Part shown: one piece after another, positions 29,872 to 41,247 of the stretch | Numbering within the stretch: the first letter of the stretch is position 1 | Layout: the number at the start of each line of letters is the position of its first letter | NCBI GenBank assembly: GCA_009781175.1 | Contig: WQYQ01000015.1 | Span: 19,800 to 83,799 of the forward strand | Direction: 5' to 3' | Source: Betaproteobacteria bacterium | Lineage (GTDB): Bacteria > Pseudomonadota > Gammaproteobacteria > Burkholderiales > Rhodocyclaceae | Length of the DNA stretch: 64,000 nt | Notes under the pieces: generated by a model | Seen by the model: only the letters and a program-made list of their open reading frames with translations | What the model was told of the DNA's origin: nothing | Database searches by the model: none | Made by a program: the position numbers and the translations under genes

Positions 29872-31142
29872 ATGCCTCGCAAACCGAAGACTCCACCGGC
29901 AGAGCTGCCGACGATTCCCGCCGAACTGCTTGAACAGTTCGGCAGCGGCCCGATGACGGCCGAAGCCATCCATGCAGCAACACTCGCCCTGAAGAAGGCG
30001 TTGATTGAGCGGGCACTAAGCGGCGAAATGAATCATCATTTGGGCTACCCGTCGGGCGCAACCAAACCTGCTGCCGTCACCAACCAGCGTAACGGCAGAG
30101 GCGCCAAAACGGTTCTGACCGAAGACGGTCCGAGTCGTATCGAGGTGCCGCGCGACCGCGATGGCAGCTTCGAGCCGTTGCGGATTCCCAAACACGAACG
30201 ACGCTTCACGGGGTTTGACCCGCAGGGCGTCGAAGACACGACAAGATTGTTGCCCTGTACGCCCGGGGTATGACCGTGCGCGAGATCCAGGGTTTCCTGC
30301 TGGAGCAATACGGCACGGAAGTCTCACCCGAATTCATCAGCTCGGTCACCAATGAGGTGATGAGCGAAATGACCGCCTGGCAGGCTCGGCCACTCGAACC
30401 GATGTATCCGGTCGTGTTCTTCGACGCGCTGCACGTCAAGATTCGCGAAGAGGCCGTGGTACGCAACAAGGCCGTCTATCTGGCGCTGGGCGTACTGCCC
30501 GACGGCACGCGCGACATTCTGGGTCTGTGGATCGAGAACACAGAAGGCGCCAAGTTCTGGATGAAGGTGTTCAACGATCTGAAGACGCGAGGCATCAATG
30601 ACATCCTGATCGCCGTTACCGACGGTCTCAAGGGCATGCCCGAGGCGCTCGCGGCCGTGTTCCCGGCGACCACGTTGCAGACTTGTATCGTGCATCTGAT
30701 CCGTAACAGCCTCAATTATGCGAGTTGGAAAGATCGTAAATCACTGGCCGCCGCGATTCGCCCAATCTATATCGCCCCGAGCGCGGAGGCTGCCCAGGTC
30801 GAGCTGGATATGTTTGCTCAAGGCCCGTGGGGTCAGAAATTTCCGCCGGTCAGTGCCGCGTGGCGCAACGCCTGGGATCGCGTGATTCCATTCTTTGCGT
30901 TTCCGCCGGCTGTGCGCAAGGTGATTTACACCACAAACGCCATTGAGAATATCAACTCGCAGCTACGTAAGATCATCAAAACCCGAGGTCACTTCCCGAG
31001 CGACGAGGCCGCGACGAAACTTATCTGGCTGGCGCTGCGTAACATCACGGCCGATTAGGGGCGTGCCGCCCCTGACTGGAAGACGGCGATGAATCAATTC
31101 GCTATCCTTTACGCGGATCGATTCGTTCGGCCATCCGTATGA
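29872..31142 (+). pseudogene. IS256-family (Mutator-type) transposase, frameshifted and with a premature stop
   Basis: The intact protein would be about 415 residues. The first frame (29872-30273) covers MPRKPKTPPAELP to IPKHERRFTGFD. Then about 20 extra bases (near 30221-30240), compared with the usual GFD-DKI junction, shift the frame. The second frame (from about 30240) continues DKIVALYARGMTVREIQG, with the DDE-type catalytic core visible in FFDALHVKIREE, VTDGLKGMPEALA and YTTNAIENINSQLRK. It is cut by TAG at 31056-31058 where relatives have Trp; homologous sequence (GRAAPDWKTAMNQFAILYADRF) continues to TGA at 31140. Both lesions make the copy inactive. Confidence 0.85.
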
Positions 31143-31153
31143 ATCTCTACCCC

Positions 31154-31183
31154 GCCTTGAGCACGAAAATTTTGACAACCCCC
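31154..31183 (-). repeat. Right terminal inverted repeat of the IS256-type element
   Basis: Read on the minus strand it begins GGGGGTTGTCAAAATTTTCG, matching the left end at 23 of 30 positions. It lies 11 bases after the ancestral transposase stop. Confidence 0.75.
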
Positions 31184-31198
31184 AGGCGCGCCGCTCAC

Positions 31199-31404
31199 GA
31201 GCCTGTTTAGAATCTGCTCAGTTGCCACACTTGCAGCAAGATTATGAATAGATTCCAAGCCTTCCCGCCTCCGCGCCCGTAACCCATGGTCATTCTGCGC
31301 AAAGTCGCAGCATGACCGCGTATCGAGCGCGCGCGAGACAAACCTTATGGGCGCGAAGAAGCCCCAATTACAACAGCCTCTCGCTACAGATTCCAAACAG
31401 GTTT
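31199..31404. repeat. 206-bp element with terminal inverted repeats (IS relic or MITE)
   Basis: The left end (GAGCCTGTTTAGAATCTG, 31199-31216) and the right end (31387-31404, reverse complement AAACCTGTTTGGAATCTG) match at 15 of 18 positions. The right end, extended inward to 29 bases, matches the sequence at 63880-63908 at 25 of 29 positions, so these are ends of one mobile family present twice in the window. The interior is too short for a transposase. It sits 15 bases after the IS256-type element. Flanking target duplications are not evident. Confidence 0.65.
31288..31317. other. Hairpin inside the 206-bp element
   Basis: GGTCAT-T-CTGCG pairs with CGCAG-C-ATGACC around the loop CAAAGT: 11 paired bases with one internal mismatch. 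It is a strong stem with no T run. Confidence 0.6.
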
Positions 31405-31575
31405 TCTGGCGTATCCGCCTTGCCTGAGTAGATGAAGGCACTCTCACTTTTATTGAGACAAAACCTCTTCAGCCGCTTCATCCCGGATATAGACTTGTCA
31501 GCCATACTCAAAGCCCGGCGTTGCTTGTTGCCGGCATCGCTTGAACACCGCATTGCGCCAGAAGGAGCGGTTGGA
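31405..31575 (+). other. Leader region of the HD-GYP gene, no accepted gene
   Basis: Together with the insertion elements this fills the stretch from 31143 to 31575. The frame of the HD-GYP gene stays open here to an ATG at 31432, but those 48 residues have no hydrophobic or domain character and no ribosome site, so I treat them as non-coding. No confident promoter was found. Confidence 0.5.
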
Positions 31576-34506
31576 GTGTCGAATAACAACGCAAGAACGG
31601 TCTCAATACCGAAATATCGCTTCGGACTGCGCGGCTTGGTTGGCCTTCTGCTCTTCTCGGTCGTTCTGCTGGCCGGATTGACGCTTGTGACGATCGGTTA
31701 CTGGATGATCTCGAAGATGGAAGAGACCACGGCCAACGAACAAGTCGTGAGCATCCAAAATACGGTCAAACAGAAAATCGAGTATTCGACACGCAGATCC
31801 GTCAGGCCTTTCGTGCACGCCCTCGCGCAAGGAATCCTGCCCGAATCCTGGACGCTGGAGGACAGACTTCAGAAGCTGCCGCTTGCGCACTCCATCCTGG
31901 AACAGTCGCCGGTCACCATGGATATCCTCGTCGGTTACGCCAACGGCGACTTCTTCCTGGTCCGCACGCTCGCCTCGGACGAAGACCGCGCTTTCTACAA
32001 CGCGCCTTCCGGCAGTCACTACGTGGTCTCAAGCTCCGAACACCGTTTCTCCCCGGCAAAGTTCACCCAATTGTTCTACGACAAAAACTTGAACCTGCTG
32101 ACAAGCAGAGCAGGCGGACCACGGAACTACGATCCGCGCAAAAGAAACTGGTATACCTCCGCGATGCGGACGAACGAACTGGTGGAGTCCGGGCCGCTGA
32201 TGTTCGACGTCATGCCGGTCGCCGGCATGTTCTACGCCCAAAAAACCAGTAATGGCAAGGCCGTCATCGCAATCACGGTCGACCTCCTCGAAGTCTCGAA
32301 CTACCTCGCGGAAACGCTGCCGACGCCGGGCTCGAAGCTTGCATTGCTCAGGCCCGACGGCACCTTGATCGCCAGCGCCAACAGCTCCCACAGAAATGGT
32401 GCGGCGCGGCGCGATGTCATCCAGACGCGCGCGGACCTCCCGCCAAGCCTGAAAGCAGGAGTACAAGCCTATCTCGACGGTGCGCGGCGGAGTTTCAATT
32501 ATCGCGACCTTGCAGGCCGGTCCTGGGCGATATCGACCGAGGAATTCGCATTGACCGGCAAGCCCACGGTGGTCACGGTCCTCGCGATTCCACTCGACGA
32601 GCTGCCCCATTCCGCGCTCGATTACCTGCGCTACGCAATAATCGGAATGGGTTGCCTCCTGCTCATCGTCGGCGCGCTCCAGTTCATCGTCACGCGCAGC
32701 ATCACACGACCCCTGCGCGCCCTGGCCCGCTCGATGCACGACACCAAATGGGGCGATGCCAAGGAAGCCGCCAGGTATGATTCCAACCTGGCCGAAATCA
32801 GTGCGCTAAGTGACGGCATCCGGCACATGAAAAGCGACCTGGGCAAGCTTCTCTCGATCGCCGAGACGATCAACGCCGAATCTGATTTCGGGATATTGCT
32901 CGGACGCATCCTGCAAGAAACGCTGGCCGTCACGCAGGTCGACGGTGGCATGATCTTTCTACTCGACAGCTACGGAGCCGCGTTCTCCGAAGGATGCATT
33001 TGCTGGACGCACGACACCGGCAGCGCGCGCATCTTGCGCATGGAGGATGTGCCGCAGGAGACGCAAGAAACCGGGATCAAGAAGCTCCTGCGCAGCAAAC
33101 TCACGCAGATCAGCATTGCCCGCGACACGCATCAGGGACTGGCCGAATACCTTGCCCCGGGGTTTGACGATCCCACGGTGGAGCGCATCGACATGATTTG
33201 TGTGCCCCTGCACAACCAGGAGCGCGAGCAACTCGGCGTGCTCGCCCTGTTCAGAGCGATAAAACCCGCCGCGCAGACCTTCCAACCGCAGCAGATCGCT
33301 TTCATCGAAGCGCTTGCGAACACCACCGCGGTCGCGCTGGAAAAGCAGAGCCTGATCAAGGCCCAGATCAAGATGCGCGACACATCGGTCCGCATTATCG
33401 CCGAGGCGATCGACGCGAAATCGCCCTACACCGGCGGACACTGCCATCGCGTACCGATCATCTTCCAAATGTTCCTCGAAGCCGCGTGCACTACGAGCGA
33501 AGGGCCACTCAAGGATTTCACGCTCGATGCCGGCGGCTGGGAAGAATCCCGGCTCGCCGCGTGGCTGCACGACTGGGGCAAGGTCGGAACACCCGAATAC
33601 ATCGTCGACAAGGCCACCAAGCTCGAAACCAAGTACGACCGCATCCACGAAATCCGCACGCGCTTCGAAGTGCTCAAACGCGATGCCGAGATCGCGGCAT
33701 TGCGCGCGATTCTCGCCGGTGCCGACGCGCAGGCCGAATTCGAAAAACTCGCTGAAACATGGGCCGGCCTCGATGACGACTTCGCCTTCGTCGCCTCATG
33801 CAACACCGGCACCGAATACCTCAACGACGCCGCGATCGCCCGGCTCAGGTCGATTGCCGGCCGCACCTGGCAGCGCACGCTCGACAAACGGTTCGGTCTC
33901 GCGCGCGAAGAGCTGGCCCGCATCGCCCATACGCCCAACGCACCACTGCCCGTCACCGAACAATTGTTGATGGACCGCCCCGAACATTTGATCGAGCGCG
34001 GACCGGGGGACAAAATCCCGGCCAACAACCCCAAGGGCTTCAAACTCCATACACCGCCTTACCTCTACAACCTCGGCGAGCTTTACAACCTCAGCGTGCG
34101 CCGCGGCACCTTGACCGAGGAAGACCGCTACAAGATCAACGACCACATCACCCAAACCATCAATATGCTCGAAGCGCTGCCGCTGCCGAAGGAGCTGCGC
34201 AATGTGCCGGAAATCGCCGGCGCGCATCACGAGCGGGTCGACGGCAAAGGCTATCCGCGTGGCCTCGTGCGTGAGCAGATGAGCTGGCGCGCGCGCATGC
34301 TGGCGATCGCCGACATCTTCGAAGCGTTGACCGCGGCCGACCGGCCATATAAACCGAGCAAACCGCTCAGCGAAGCGCTCGCGATCATGGCGCAGATGAA
34401 AGCGGAAGGCCACATCGACCCGGACCTCTACGACCTCTTCCTCGCCGCCGGCATCCCGCAGCGCTACGCCAAGCAACATCTGCCCCCTGGACAAAACGAC
34501 CTTTAG
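31576..34506 (+). CDS. Membrane-bound HD-GYP sensor (CACHE-HAMP-GAF-HD-GYP) with a large insertion in the HD-GYP domain
   Basis: A 976-residue protein, GTG start with GAAGGAG eight bases upstream. TM1 lies at about 17-42, a periplasmic CACHE-like sensor at 50-340 (PRNYDPRKRNWYTSA), TM2 at 352-373, HAMP at 373-425, GAF at 430-590 and HD-GYP from 600. The HD pair is in LHDWGKVG (665-666) and the HHERVDGKGYP motif at 884-894. In ordinary HD-GYP domains these are about 60 residues apart; here about 150 extra residues (roughly 690-840) lie between DKATKLE and GTLTEED. Such proteins usually hydrolyse cyclic-di-GMP in response to a ligand. The key residues are kept, so activity is likely. It stands alone next to the IS scar. 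Confidence 0.88.
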   Translation: MSNNNARTVSIPKYRFGLRGLVGLLLFSVVLLAGLTLVTIGYWMISKMEETTANEQVVSIQNTVKQKIEYSTRRSVRPFVHALAQGILPESWTLEDRLQKLPLAHSILEQSPVTMDILVGYANGDFFLVRTLASDEDRAFYNAPSGSHYVVSSSEHRFSPAKFTQLFYDKNLNLLTSRAGGPRNYDPRKRNWYTSAMRTNELVESGPLMFDVMPVAGMFYAQKTSNGKAVIAITVDLLEVSNYLAETLPTPGSKLALLRPDGTLIASANSSHRNGAARRDVIQTRADLPPSLKAGVQAYLDGARRSFNYRDLAGRSWAISTEEFALTGKPTVVTVLAIPLDELPHSALDYLRYAIIGMGCLLLIVGALQFIVTRSITRPLRALARSMHDTKWGDAKEAARYDSNLAEISALSDGIRHMKSDLGKLLSIAETINAESDFGILLGRILQETLAVTQVDGGMIFLLDSYGAAFSEGCICWTHDTGSARILRMEDVPQETQETGIKKLLRSKLTQISIARDTHQGLAEYLAPGFDDPTVERIDMICVPLHNQEREQLGVLALFRAIKPAAQTFQPQQIAFIEALANTTAVALEKQSLIKAQIKMRDTSVRIIAEAIDAKSPYTGGHCHRVPIIFQMFLEAACTTSEGPLKDFTLDAGGWEESRLAAWLHDWGKVGTPEYIVDKATKLETKYDRIHEIRTRFEVLKRDAEIAALRAILAGADAQAEFEKLAETWAGLDDDFAFVASCNTGTEYLNDAAIARLRSIAGRTWQRTLDKRFGLAREELARIAHTPNAPLPVTEQLLMDRPEHLIERGPGDKIPANNPKGFKLHTPPYLYNLGELYNLSVRRGTLTEEDRYKINDHITQTINMLEALPLPKELRNVPEIAGAHHERVDGKGYPRGLVREQMSWRARMLAIADIFEALTAADRPYKPSKPLSEALAIMAQMKAEGHIDPDLYDLFLAAGIPQRYAKQHLPPGQNDL

Positions 34507-34514
34507 AAAACGCA

Positions 34515-34889
34515 ATGGACACAGCAATCTGGTTTGAATGGCTCACGGCGGGCACAGCCCTCCTCTGCGCGCTTCTCGCCTTGGCCTGGCTGGGATTCAA
34601 TCGTCAGTTAATGAACCTATTCAGCATCCCATATGCCGCGGGAGCGGGCGTGGTCGCCCGGCGCAACGGGGCGCTGTTCCTGGGCGTCGCCGTAATCCTA
34701 TGGAGCGTGCCGACGCCTGCCGATCCGGCCATGCGCCACATGATCGGCGCCGGCATCGGCACCGCCTGCGCCACGCTGGCCCTGCTCGGCGCATTCGAAT
34801 TCCGGAACAGACGCGCTGGCACGTGGATTTGGTCAGCGGTAGCCACCGAGTTTGCGTTGGCAGTGGCTTTCTTCGCAGCCTGCATTTGA
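34515..34889 (+). CDS. Small four-helix membrane protein, function unknown
   Basis: A 124-residue protein with about four hydrophobic segments (near 9-28, 37-62, 75-92, 103-123). I recognise no named family. It starts eight bases after the HD-GYP gene's stop and is probably in the same transcript, but nothing in the sequence shows a signalling role. Confidence 0.6.
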   Translation: MDTAIWFEWLTAGTALLCALLALAWLGFNRQLMNLFSIPYAAGAGVVARRNGALFLGVAVILWSVPTPADPAMRHMIGAGIGTACATLALLGAFEFRNRRAGTWIWSAVATEFALAVAFFAACI

Positions 34890-34965
34890 TGCCTGGCTGG
34901 CCGAATTGGACAAACATCAGCGGATCTCAAGCGTTTTTGCGGCATCAATGCCCAAGTAAATCACC

Positions 34966-35706
34966 TCAGACAGGCACACGCTGCCTTCTCGCCTCGAATA
35001 AACAGACCCCGCTCGCAACCGAGACGTTGAGACTTTCGACCTCGCCGTACATCGGAATCTTCGCCAGTTCATCGCAGGTTTCGCGTGTCAGCCGCCGCAA
35101 ACCGTCGCCCTCCGCGCCCAGCGCCCAGGCCACGGGGCCGCGTTGATCGATCGCGTAAAGGCTCTTGTCCGTTTCACCCGCCGCGCCGATGCACCAAATG
35201 CCCGCGTCCTGCAATTCGCGCAGCGTGCGCGCGAGGTTGGTCACCGTGATGTACGGCACCGTATCCGCCGCGCCGCTCGCGACCTTCATCGCGGTGGCAT
35301 TCAGCCCCACGGCACGGTCTTTCGGCGCGATCACCGCATGCGCGCCAGCGCCATCGGCAACGCGCAAACACGCACCGAGATTGTGCGGATCGGTCACGCC
35401 ATCGAGCACCAGCAGCAATGCTGGCTCCACAAGCCCCTCAAGCACATCGGCCACCTTCAAAGCGCGCTGACGCGCGTCGATTCGCGCGACCACGCCTTGA
35501 TGGCGATGCGTGCCCGTCATGCCGTCGAGCCGCGCGCTATCGACTGGCATCACGCGCACACCGGCCAGTTCGGCGCGCGCGATAAGGTCTTTGGCGCGCG
35601 CATCGGCGCGCTGATTGGCAACGAAAATTTCAAAAATCGCTTCCGGGTCTTGACGCAGCTTGGCGCCGACGGCATGAAAGCCGTGCAGGTAACGCGACTC
35701 AGCCAC
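34966..35706 (-). CDS. rlmB: 23S rRNA (guanosine-2251-2'-O)-methyltransferase RlmB
   Basis: A 246-residue SpoU-type methyltransferase. It has [41 protein letters not shown] and [19 protein letters not shown], the three SpoU motifs, after an N-terminal L30e-like substrate-binding domain. It methylates the ribose of G2251 in 23S rRNA. The GTG start at 35706 has an AAGGAGG site five bases upstream lying inside the end of rnr; the two genes overlap by eight bases and are coupled. Confidence 0.94.
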   Translation of the reverse strand: MAESRYLHGFHAVGAKLRQDPEAIFEIFVANQRADARAKDLIARAELAGVRVMPVDSARLDGMTGTHRHQGVVARIDARQRALKVADVLEGLVEPALLLVLDGVTDPHNLGACLRVADGAGAHAVIAPKDRAVGLNATAMKVASGAADTVPYITVTNLARTLRELQDAGIWCIGAAGETDKSLYAIDQRGPVAWALGAEGDGLRRLTRETCDELAKIPMYGEVESLNVSVASGVCLFEARRQRVPV

Positions 35707-38335
35707 GCCGGCCTCCTTTTTTCTTGCTGGCCTTCTTCTCCGGCATGGCCTTTGCGGGTTTAGCCGCCGGTTTAGTCGATTTAGCTCTGGCTCGCATATC
35801 GCCCGTCCCCTTGCGCCCCGGCTTGCGTTCATCCCCGGCCTTCGCCGAAGCCGCGCGCGCACCGGCGGGCTTGCGCGCACCCGTGCTCTTCGCGGCACGC
35901 TTGGCGGCGGGTTTCATCTCGTCCAGATCGCGCCAGCTCAGGAATTCTCCCTCGCCCGCATTGGCAGTGATGGCTTTCGGCTGTCCATCGCGTGCCGTTT
36001 TGCCGCGCCGCTGCGTCACCGGAGCCGCGGCTTCAATCAGGCGGAAATCGATCTTGCGCGATTCCATGTCGACGCGCACCACCTGCACACTGACACGATC
36101 GGCCAAACGGAAACGCTGCCCGGTCCGCTCGCCGAGGAGTTCGTGACGCGTCTCGTCGAAGTGGAAGTAGTCGGATCCGAGGTCGGAGATATGCACCAGA
36201 CCTTCGATGAAAACGTCGTCAAGCGCGACGAAGATGCCGAAGGGCACGACCGCCGACACGCTGCCCATGAACTGCTCGCCAACGCGGTCCTGCATGAAGA
36301 AGCATTTGAGCCAGGCTTCGACATCCCGCGTGGCTTCGTCGGCGCGCCGCTCGGTCGCGGAGCAATGCGCGCCGACCTCATCGAGATCGAGCGCCGCCAA
36401 GGCTTCGGCCTCGACATTCCTCTTGCGCGCCCCCTGCCGCCCGAGCACAGCCTTGATTGCGCGATGCACGAGCAGATCCGGGTAGCGCCGGATCGGCGAA
36501 GTGAAGTGCGTATACGCCTCGTAAGCAAGACCAAAGTGGCCGACGTTGTCCGGGCTGTACATTGCTTGACGCAAGGAGCGCAGCATCACAGTCTGCAACA
36601 GTGTGCGATCGGGACGCGCACGAATCCGGTCGATTAAACGCGCGAAGTCGGACGCGGCCGGATCGTCGCCGCCGCCGAGGTCGAGACCGAATTCGCTCAG
36701 GAAGGTGCGCAGCTTCGCCAACTTCTCGGGCGTCGGGCCTTCGTGAATTCGATACAGCGCGGGCTGCTCGTTGAATTCGAGGAATTCCGACGCGCACACG
36801 TTCGCCGCGAGCATGCACTCTTCGATCAGGCGATGCGCGTCGTTACGCTGCTCGGGCACGATCTTTTCGATCTTGCCCTGGTCATTGAAAACCATGCGCG
36901 TCTCGCTCGTCTCGAAATCGATCGCGCCGCGCCGCGCGCGCGCCTTGAGCAAAATGCGGAACACTTCGTCGAGCACTTCGAGCTGCGGCAGCACCGGTGC
37001 GAGTTCGGCGCGCACCGCCGCGTCGTTTTCGTAAAGCGCCGCCGCCACTTTGGTGTAGGTCAAACGCGCCTGCGAATACATGACCGATGGGTAGAAACGG
37101 TAACGCTGAATCTTGCCCGTCGGCGAAATCGCCATATCGCACACCATGCACAGCCGGTCGATCTGCGGGTTGAGCGAGCACAGCCCGTTCGAGAGCTTTT
37201 CCGGCAGCATCGGAATCACACGGCGCGGGAAGTACACCGAGTTGCCGCGCTCGTAGGCGTCGGTATCGAGCGCCGATTGAGGCGTGACATAGTGGCTCAC
37301 GTCGGCAATCGCAACGAGCAGCCGCCAGCCTTTGCCCATGCGTTCCGCATACACGGCGTCGTCGAAGTCTTTCGCCGTTTCGCCGTCGATGGTGACGAGC
37401 GGCAGCGCGCGGATGTCCTCACGGCCGGCGCAGTCTTTCTCGCGCACCTCGTCGGGAATCCGCGCGGCTTGTGCTTTGGCGGCGCGCGAAAATTCGAAAG
37501 GCAGCTCATGCTTGCGCAGGGCGATTTCGATTTCCATGCCGGGATCGGCATAAGCGCCTAGCGTCTCGACGACCTTGCCGATCGGCTGACTGTTTTTCGT
37601 CGGCTGCTGAATCAACTCGACCGTAACGATCTGGCCGGCAACCGGTGGCTTACTTCGCCCTTCGCGCGCCAGCAGGATTTCCTGATTAATGCGGCGATTC
37701 TCGGCCACGACATAGGGCACGCCATGCTCGACGACGACGCGGCCGACGATGCGCTGGTTGGCGCGCTCCAAAACCTCGACAATCCGTGCCTCGCGCCGAC
37801 CGCGCTGATCGACGCCCGCAACACGCGCGAGCACCCGGTCGCCATGCAGCACTTCCTTCATCTGACGCGGCCCAAGGAAAAGATCGCCGCCTCCCTCATC
37901 GGGCACGAGAAAACCGTAGCCTTCCGGGTGGCCCTGAACCTTGCCGCGAATCAGATCCGCCTTGTCGGGAAGAATGTAGGCGTCGCGCCGGTTGCGCATC
38001 AACTGGCCATCGCGCACCATGGCCGAGAGGCGGCGGGCGAAATGCTCGTTTTCGTCCTCGCGAATATCGAGCGCCGCCACGAGCGCCTCAAAACCCATCG
38101 GCACGCCTTGCTCAGCAAGAATTTGCTGCACGTATTCGCGGCTCGGCAAGGGCGCATCATCATACTTTTCGCGCTCGCGTTCGAGGAACGGATCGGCGCG
38201 CCGGATTTTCGATAGAGGCGCGGCGCGCTGCGGCTCCGCCGGTGCTTTCGCGTCCGCTGCGCGCGAACGCGCCACAGGCTTGCTTAGCAAAGCAGCGGTT
38301 GTTTTTGGATTCGATTTTTTTTGTGTCGTTGACAA
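35699..38335 (-). CDS. rnr: Ribonuclease R
   Basis: An 878-residue 3'-5' exoribonuclease that degrades structured RNA and joins in rRNA quality control. Order: an N-terminal helix-turn-helix region (about 55-120), cold-shock domains ([20 protein letters not shown]), and the RNB catalytic domain starting [17 protein letters not shown] with its metal aspartates. An S1 domain follows ([27 protein letters not shown]), then a long Lys/Arg/Ala-rich tail. Translation starts at TTG (38335), with GAAGGA six bases upstream. The promoter of tRNA-Leu overlaps this start on the other strand. Confidence 0.95.
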   Translation of the reverse strand: MSTTQKKSNPKTTAALLSKPVARSRAADAKAPAEPQRAAPLSKIRRADPFLEREREKYDDAPLPSREYVQQILAEQGVPMGFEALVAALDIREDENEHFARRLSAMVRDGQLMRNRRDAYILPDKADLIRGKVQGHPEGYGFLVPDEGGGDLFLGPRQMKEVLHGDRVLARVAGVDQRGRREARIVEVLERANQRIVGRVVVEHGVPYVVAENRRINQEILLAREGRSKPPVAGQIVTVELIQQPTKNSQPIGKVVETLGAYADPGMEIEIALRKHELPFEFSRAAKAQAARIPDEVREKDCAGREDIRALPLVTIDGETAKDFDDAVYAERMGKGWRLLVAIADVSHYVTPQSALDTDAYERGNSVYFPRRVIPMLPEKLSNGLCSLNPQIDRLCMVCDMAISPTGKIQRYRFYPSVMYSQARLTYTKVAAALYENDAAVRAELAPVLPQLEVLDEVFRILLKARARRGAIDFETSETRMVFNDQGKIEKIVPEQRNDAHRLIEECMLAANVCASEFLEFNEQPALYRIHEGPTPEKLAKLRTFLSEFGLDLGGGDDPAASDFARLIDRIRARPDRTLLQTVMLRSLRQAMYSPDNVGHFGLAYEAYTHFTSPIRRYPDLLVHRAIKAVLGRQGARKRNVEAEALAALDLDEVGAHCSATERRADEATRDVEAWLKCFFMQDRVGEQFMGSVSAVVPFGIFVALDDVFIEGLVHISDLGSDYFHFDETRHELLGERTGQRFRLADRVSVQVVRVDMESRKIDFRLIEAAAPVTQRRGKTARDGQPKAITANAGEGEFLSWRDLDEMKPAAKRAAKSTGARKPAGARAASAKAGDERKPGRKGTGDMRARAKSTKPAAKPAKAMPEKKASKKKGGRRG

Positions 38336-38356
38336 GCTATATCCTTCGTTTATACT
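38329..38356 (+). promoter_or_regulatory. Sigma-70 promoter of tRNA-Leu
   Basis: A perfect TTGACA (38329-38334) and TATACT (38351-38356) are 16 bases apart, 27 bases before the tRNA. The -35 box covers the rnr start codon on the opposite strand. Confidence 0.8.
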
Positions 38357-38382
38357 TCTTTGCTCACTGAAAACAGTGAAAT

Positions 38383-38467
38383 GCCCAGGTGGCGAAATTG
38401 GTAGACGCGCTAGTTTCAGGTACTAGTGCCGCAAGGTGTGGAGGTTCGAGTCCTCTCCTGGGCACCA
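38383..38467 (+). tRNA. leuT: tRNA-Leu (anticodon CAG)
   Basis: An 85-nt class II tRNA with encoded CCA. The acceptor stem is GCCCAGG/CCTGGGC, the anticodon loop TTCAGGT, a long variable arm TGCCGCAAGGTGT is present and the T loop is TTCGAGT. It decodes CUG. It is a single gene with its own promoter and terminator. The gene symbol is not certain. Confidence 0.95.
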
Positions 38468-38480
38468 AGAATTTCGCAGA

Positions 38481-38510
38481 AAAGCCCGCTCATCGAGCGG
38501 GCTTTTTGTT
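38481..38510. terminator. Terminator after tRNA-Leu, probably shared with purA
   Basis: AAGCCCGCTC pairs with GAGCGGGCTT around a short ATC loop, followed by TTTGTTTTT on the plus strand and AAAA before it. It starts 14 bases after the tRNA and lies between it and the convergent purA gene, so it can serve both. Confidence 0.85.
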
Positions 38511-38574
38511 TTTCCGCCACCCTCGCCCGCTAGTGTAAAAGCAGGCGAAGATTTTCCCAAGCTCCCAGCTTCGC

Positions 38575-41054
<2,480 letters not shown>

Positions 41055-41059
41055 GATGT

Positions 41060-41245
41060 TCAATGCACAAGAATGAGCAAAACGAGACCGGCCAATATCA
41101 AGGTCAGGCCCATGAAGCGAATCTGCCCATCCGCAAGTTCAGCCACTCGCAGAAAGAAACGTCGCCACGCGAGCGGCGCAATAAAAGGCAGGAGACCTTC
41201 GAGCACCAACATCAGCGCGAAGGCCATCAGCAAAGTGTTCAACAT
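41060..41245 (-). CDS. DUF2065 family small membrane protein (YjeT-like)
   Basis: A 61-residue protein with two transmembrane segments (about 4-22 and 44-60) separated by [20 protein letters not shown], the DUF2065 signature. In E. coli yjeT also sits between hflC and purA. Function is unknown; the constant neighbourhood suggests a link to HflKC at the inner membrane. Confidence 0.85.
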   Translation of the reverse strand: MLNTLLMAFALMLVLEGLLPFIAPLAWRRFFLRVAELADGQIRFMGLTLILAGLVLLILVH

Positions 41246-41247
41246 TA

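Larger units (their letters stand above)
29818..31183 (+). mobile_element. IS256-family insertion sequence, inactive copy
   Basis: Terminal inverted repeats at 29818-29847 and 31154-31183 match at 23 of 30 positions, with the best-conserved inner core ending TCAAGGC. They bracket a Mutator/IS256-type transposase on the plus strand. The element of about 1.37 kb has the right size for this family. The flanks (GGCACACT left, AGGCGCGC right) do not form the expected 8-9 bp duplication, so one side has been rearranged since insertion. The left end cuts the recombinase gene. Confidence 0.85.

Noticed and set aside
29810..31191. An 8-9 bp target duplication around the IS256-type element.
   Set aside because: GGCACACT on the left and AGGCGCGC on the right do not match, so none can be claimed.
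31353..31367. A 15-base match (GCGAAGAAGCCCCAA) between 20305-20319 and 31353-31367, suggesting a second TnpB-type end.
   Set aside because: In a GC-rich 64-kb window a few 15-base matches are expected by chance, the second site lacks the terminal hairpin, and it lies inside the separate 206-bp inverted-repeat element.
31432..31575. A 48-residue N-terminal extension of the HD-GYP protein from an upstream ATG.
   Set aside because: No ribosome site, no domain character, and a GTG at 31576 with a good GAAGGAG site directly precedes the expected cytoplasmic start and first membrane segment.
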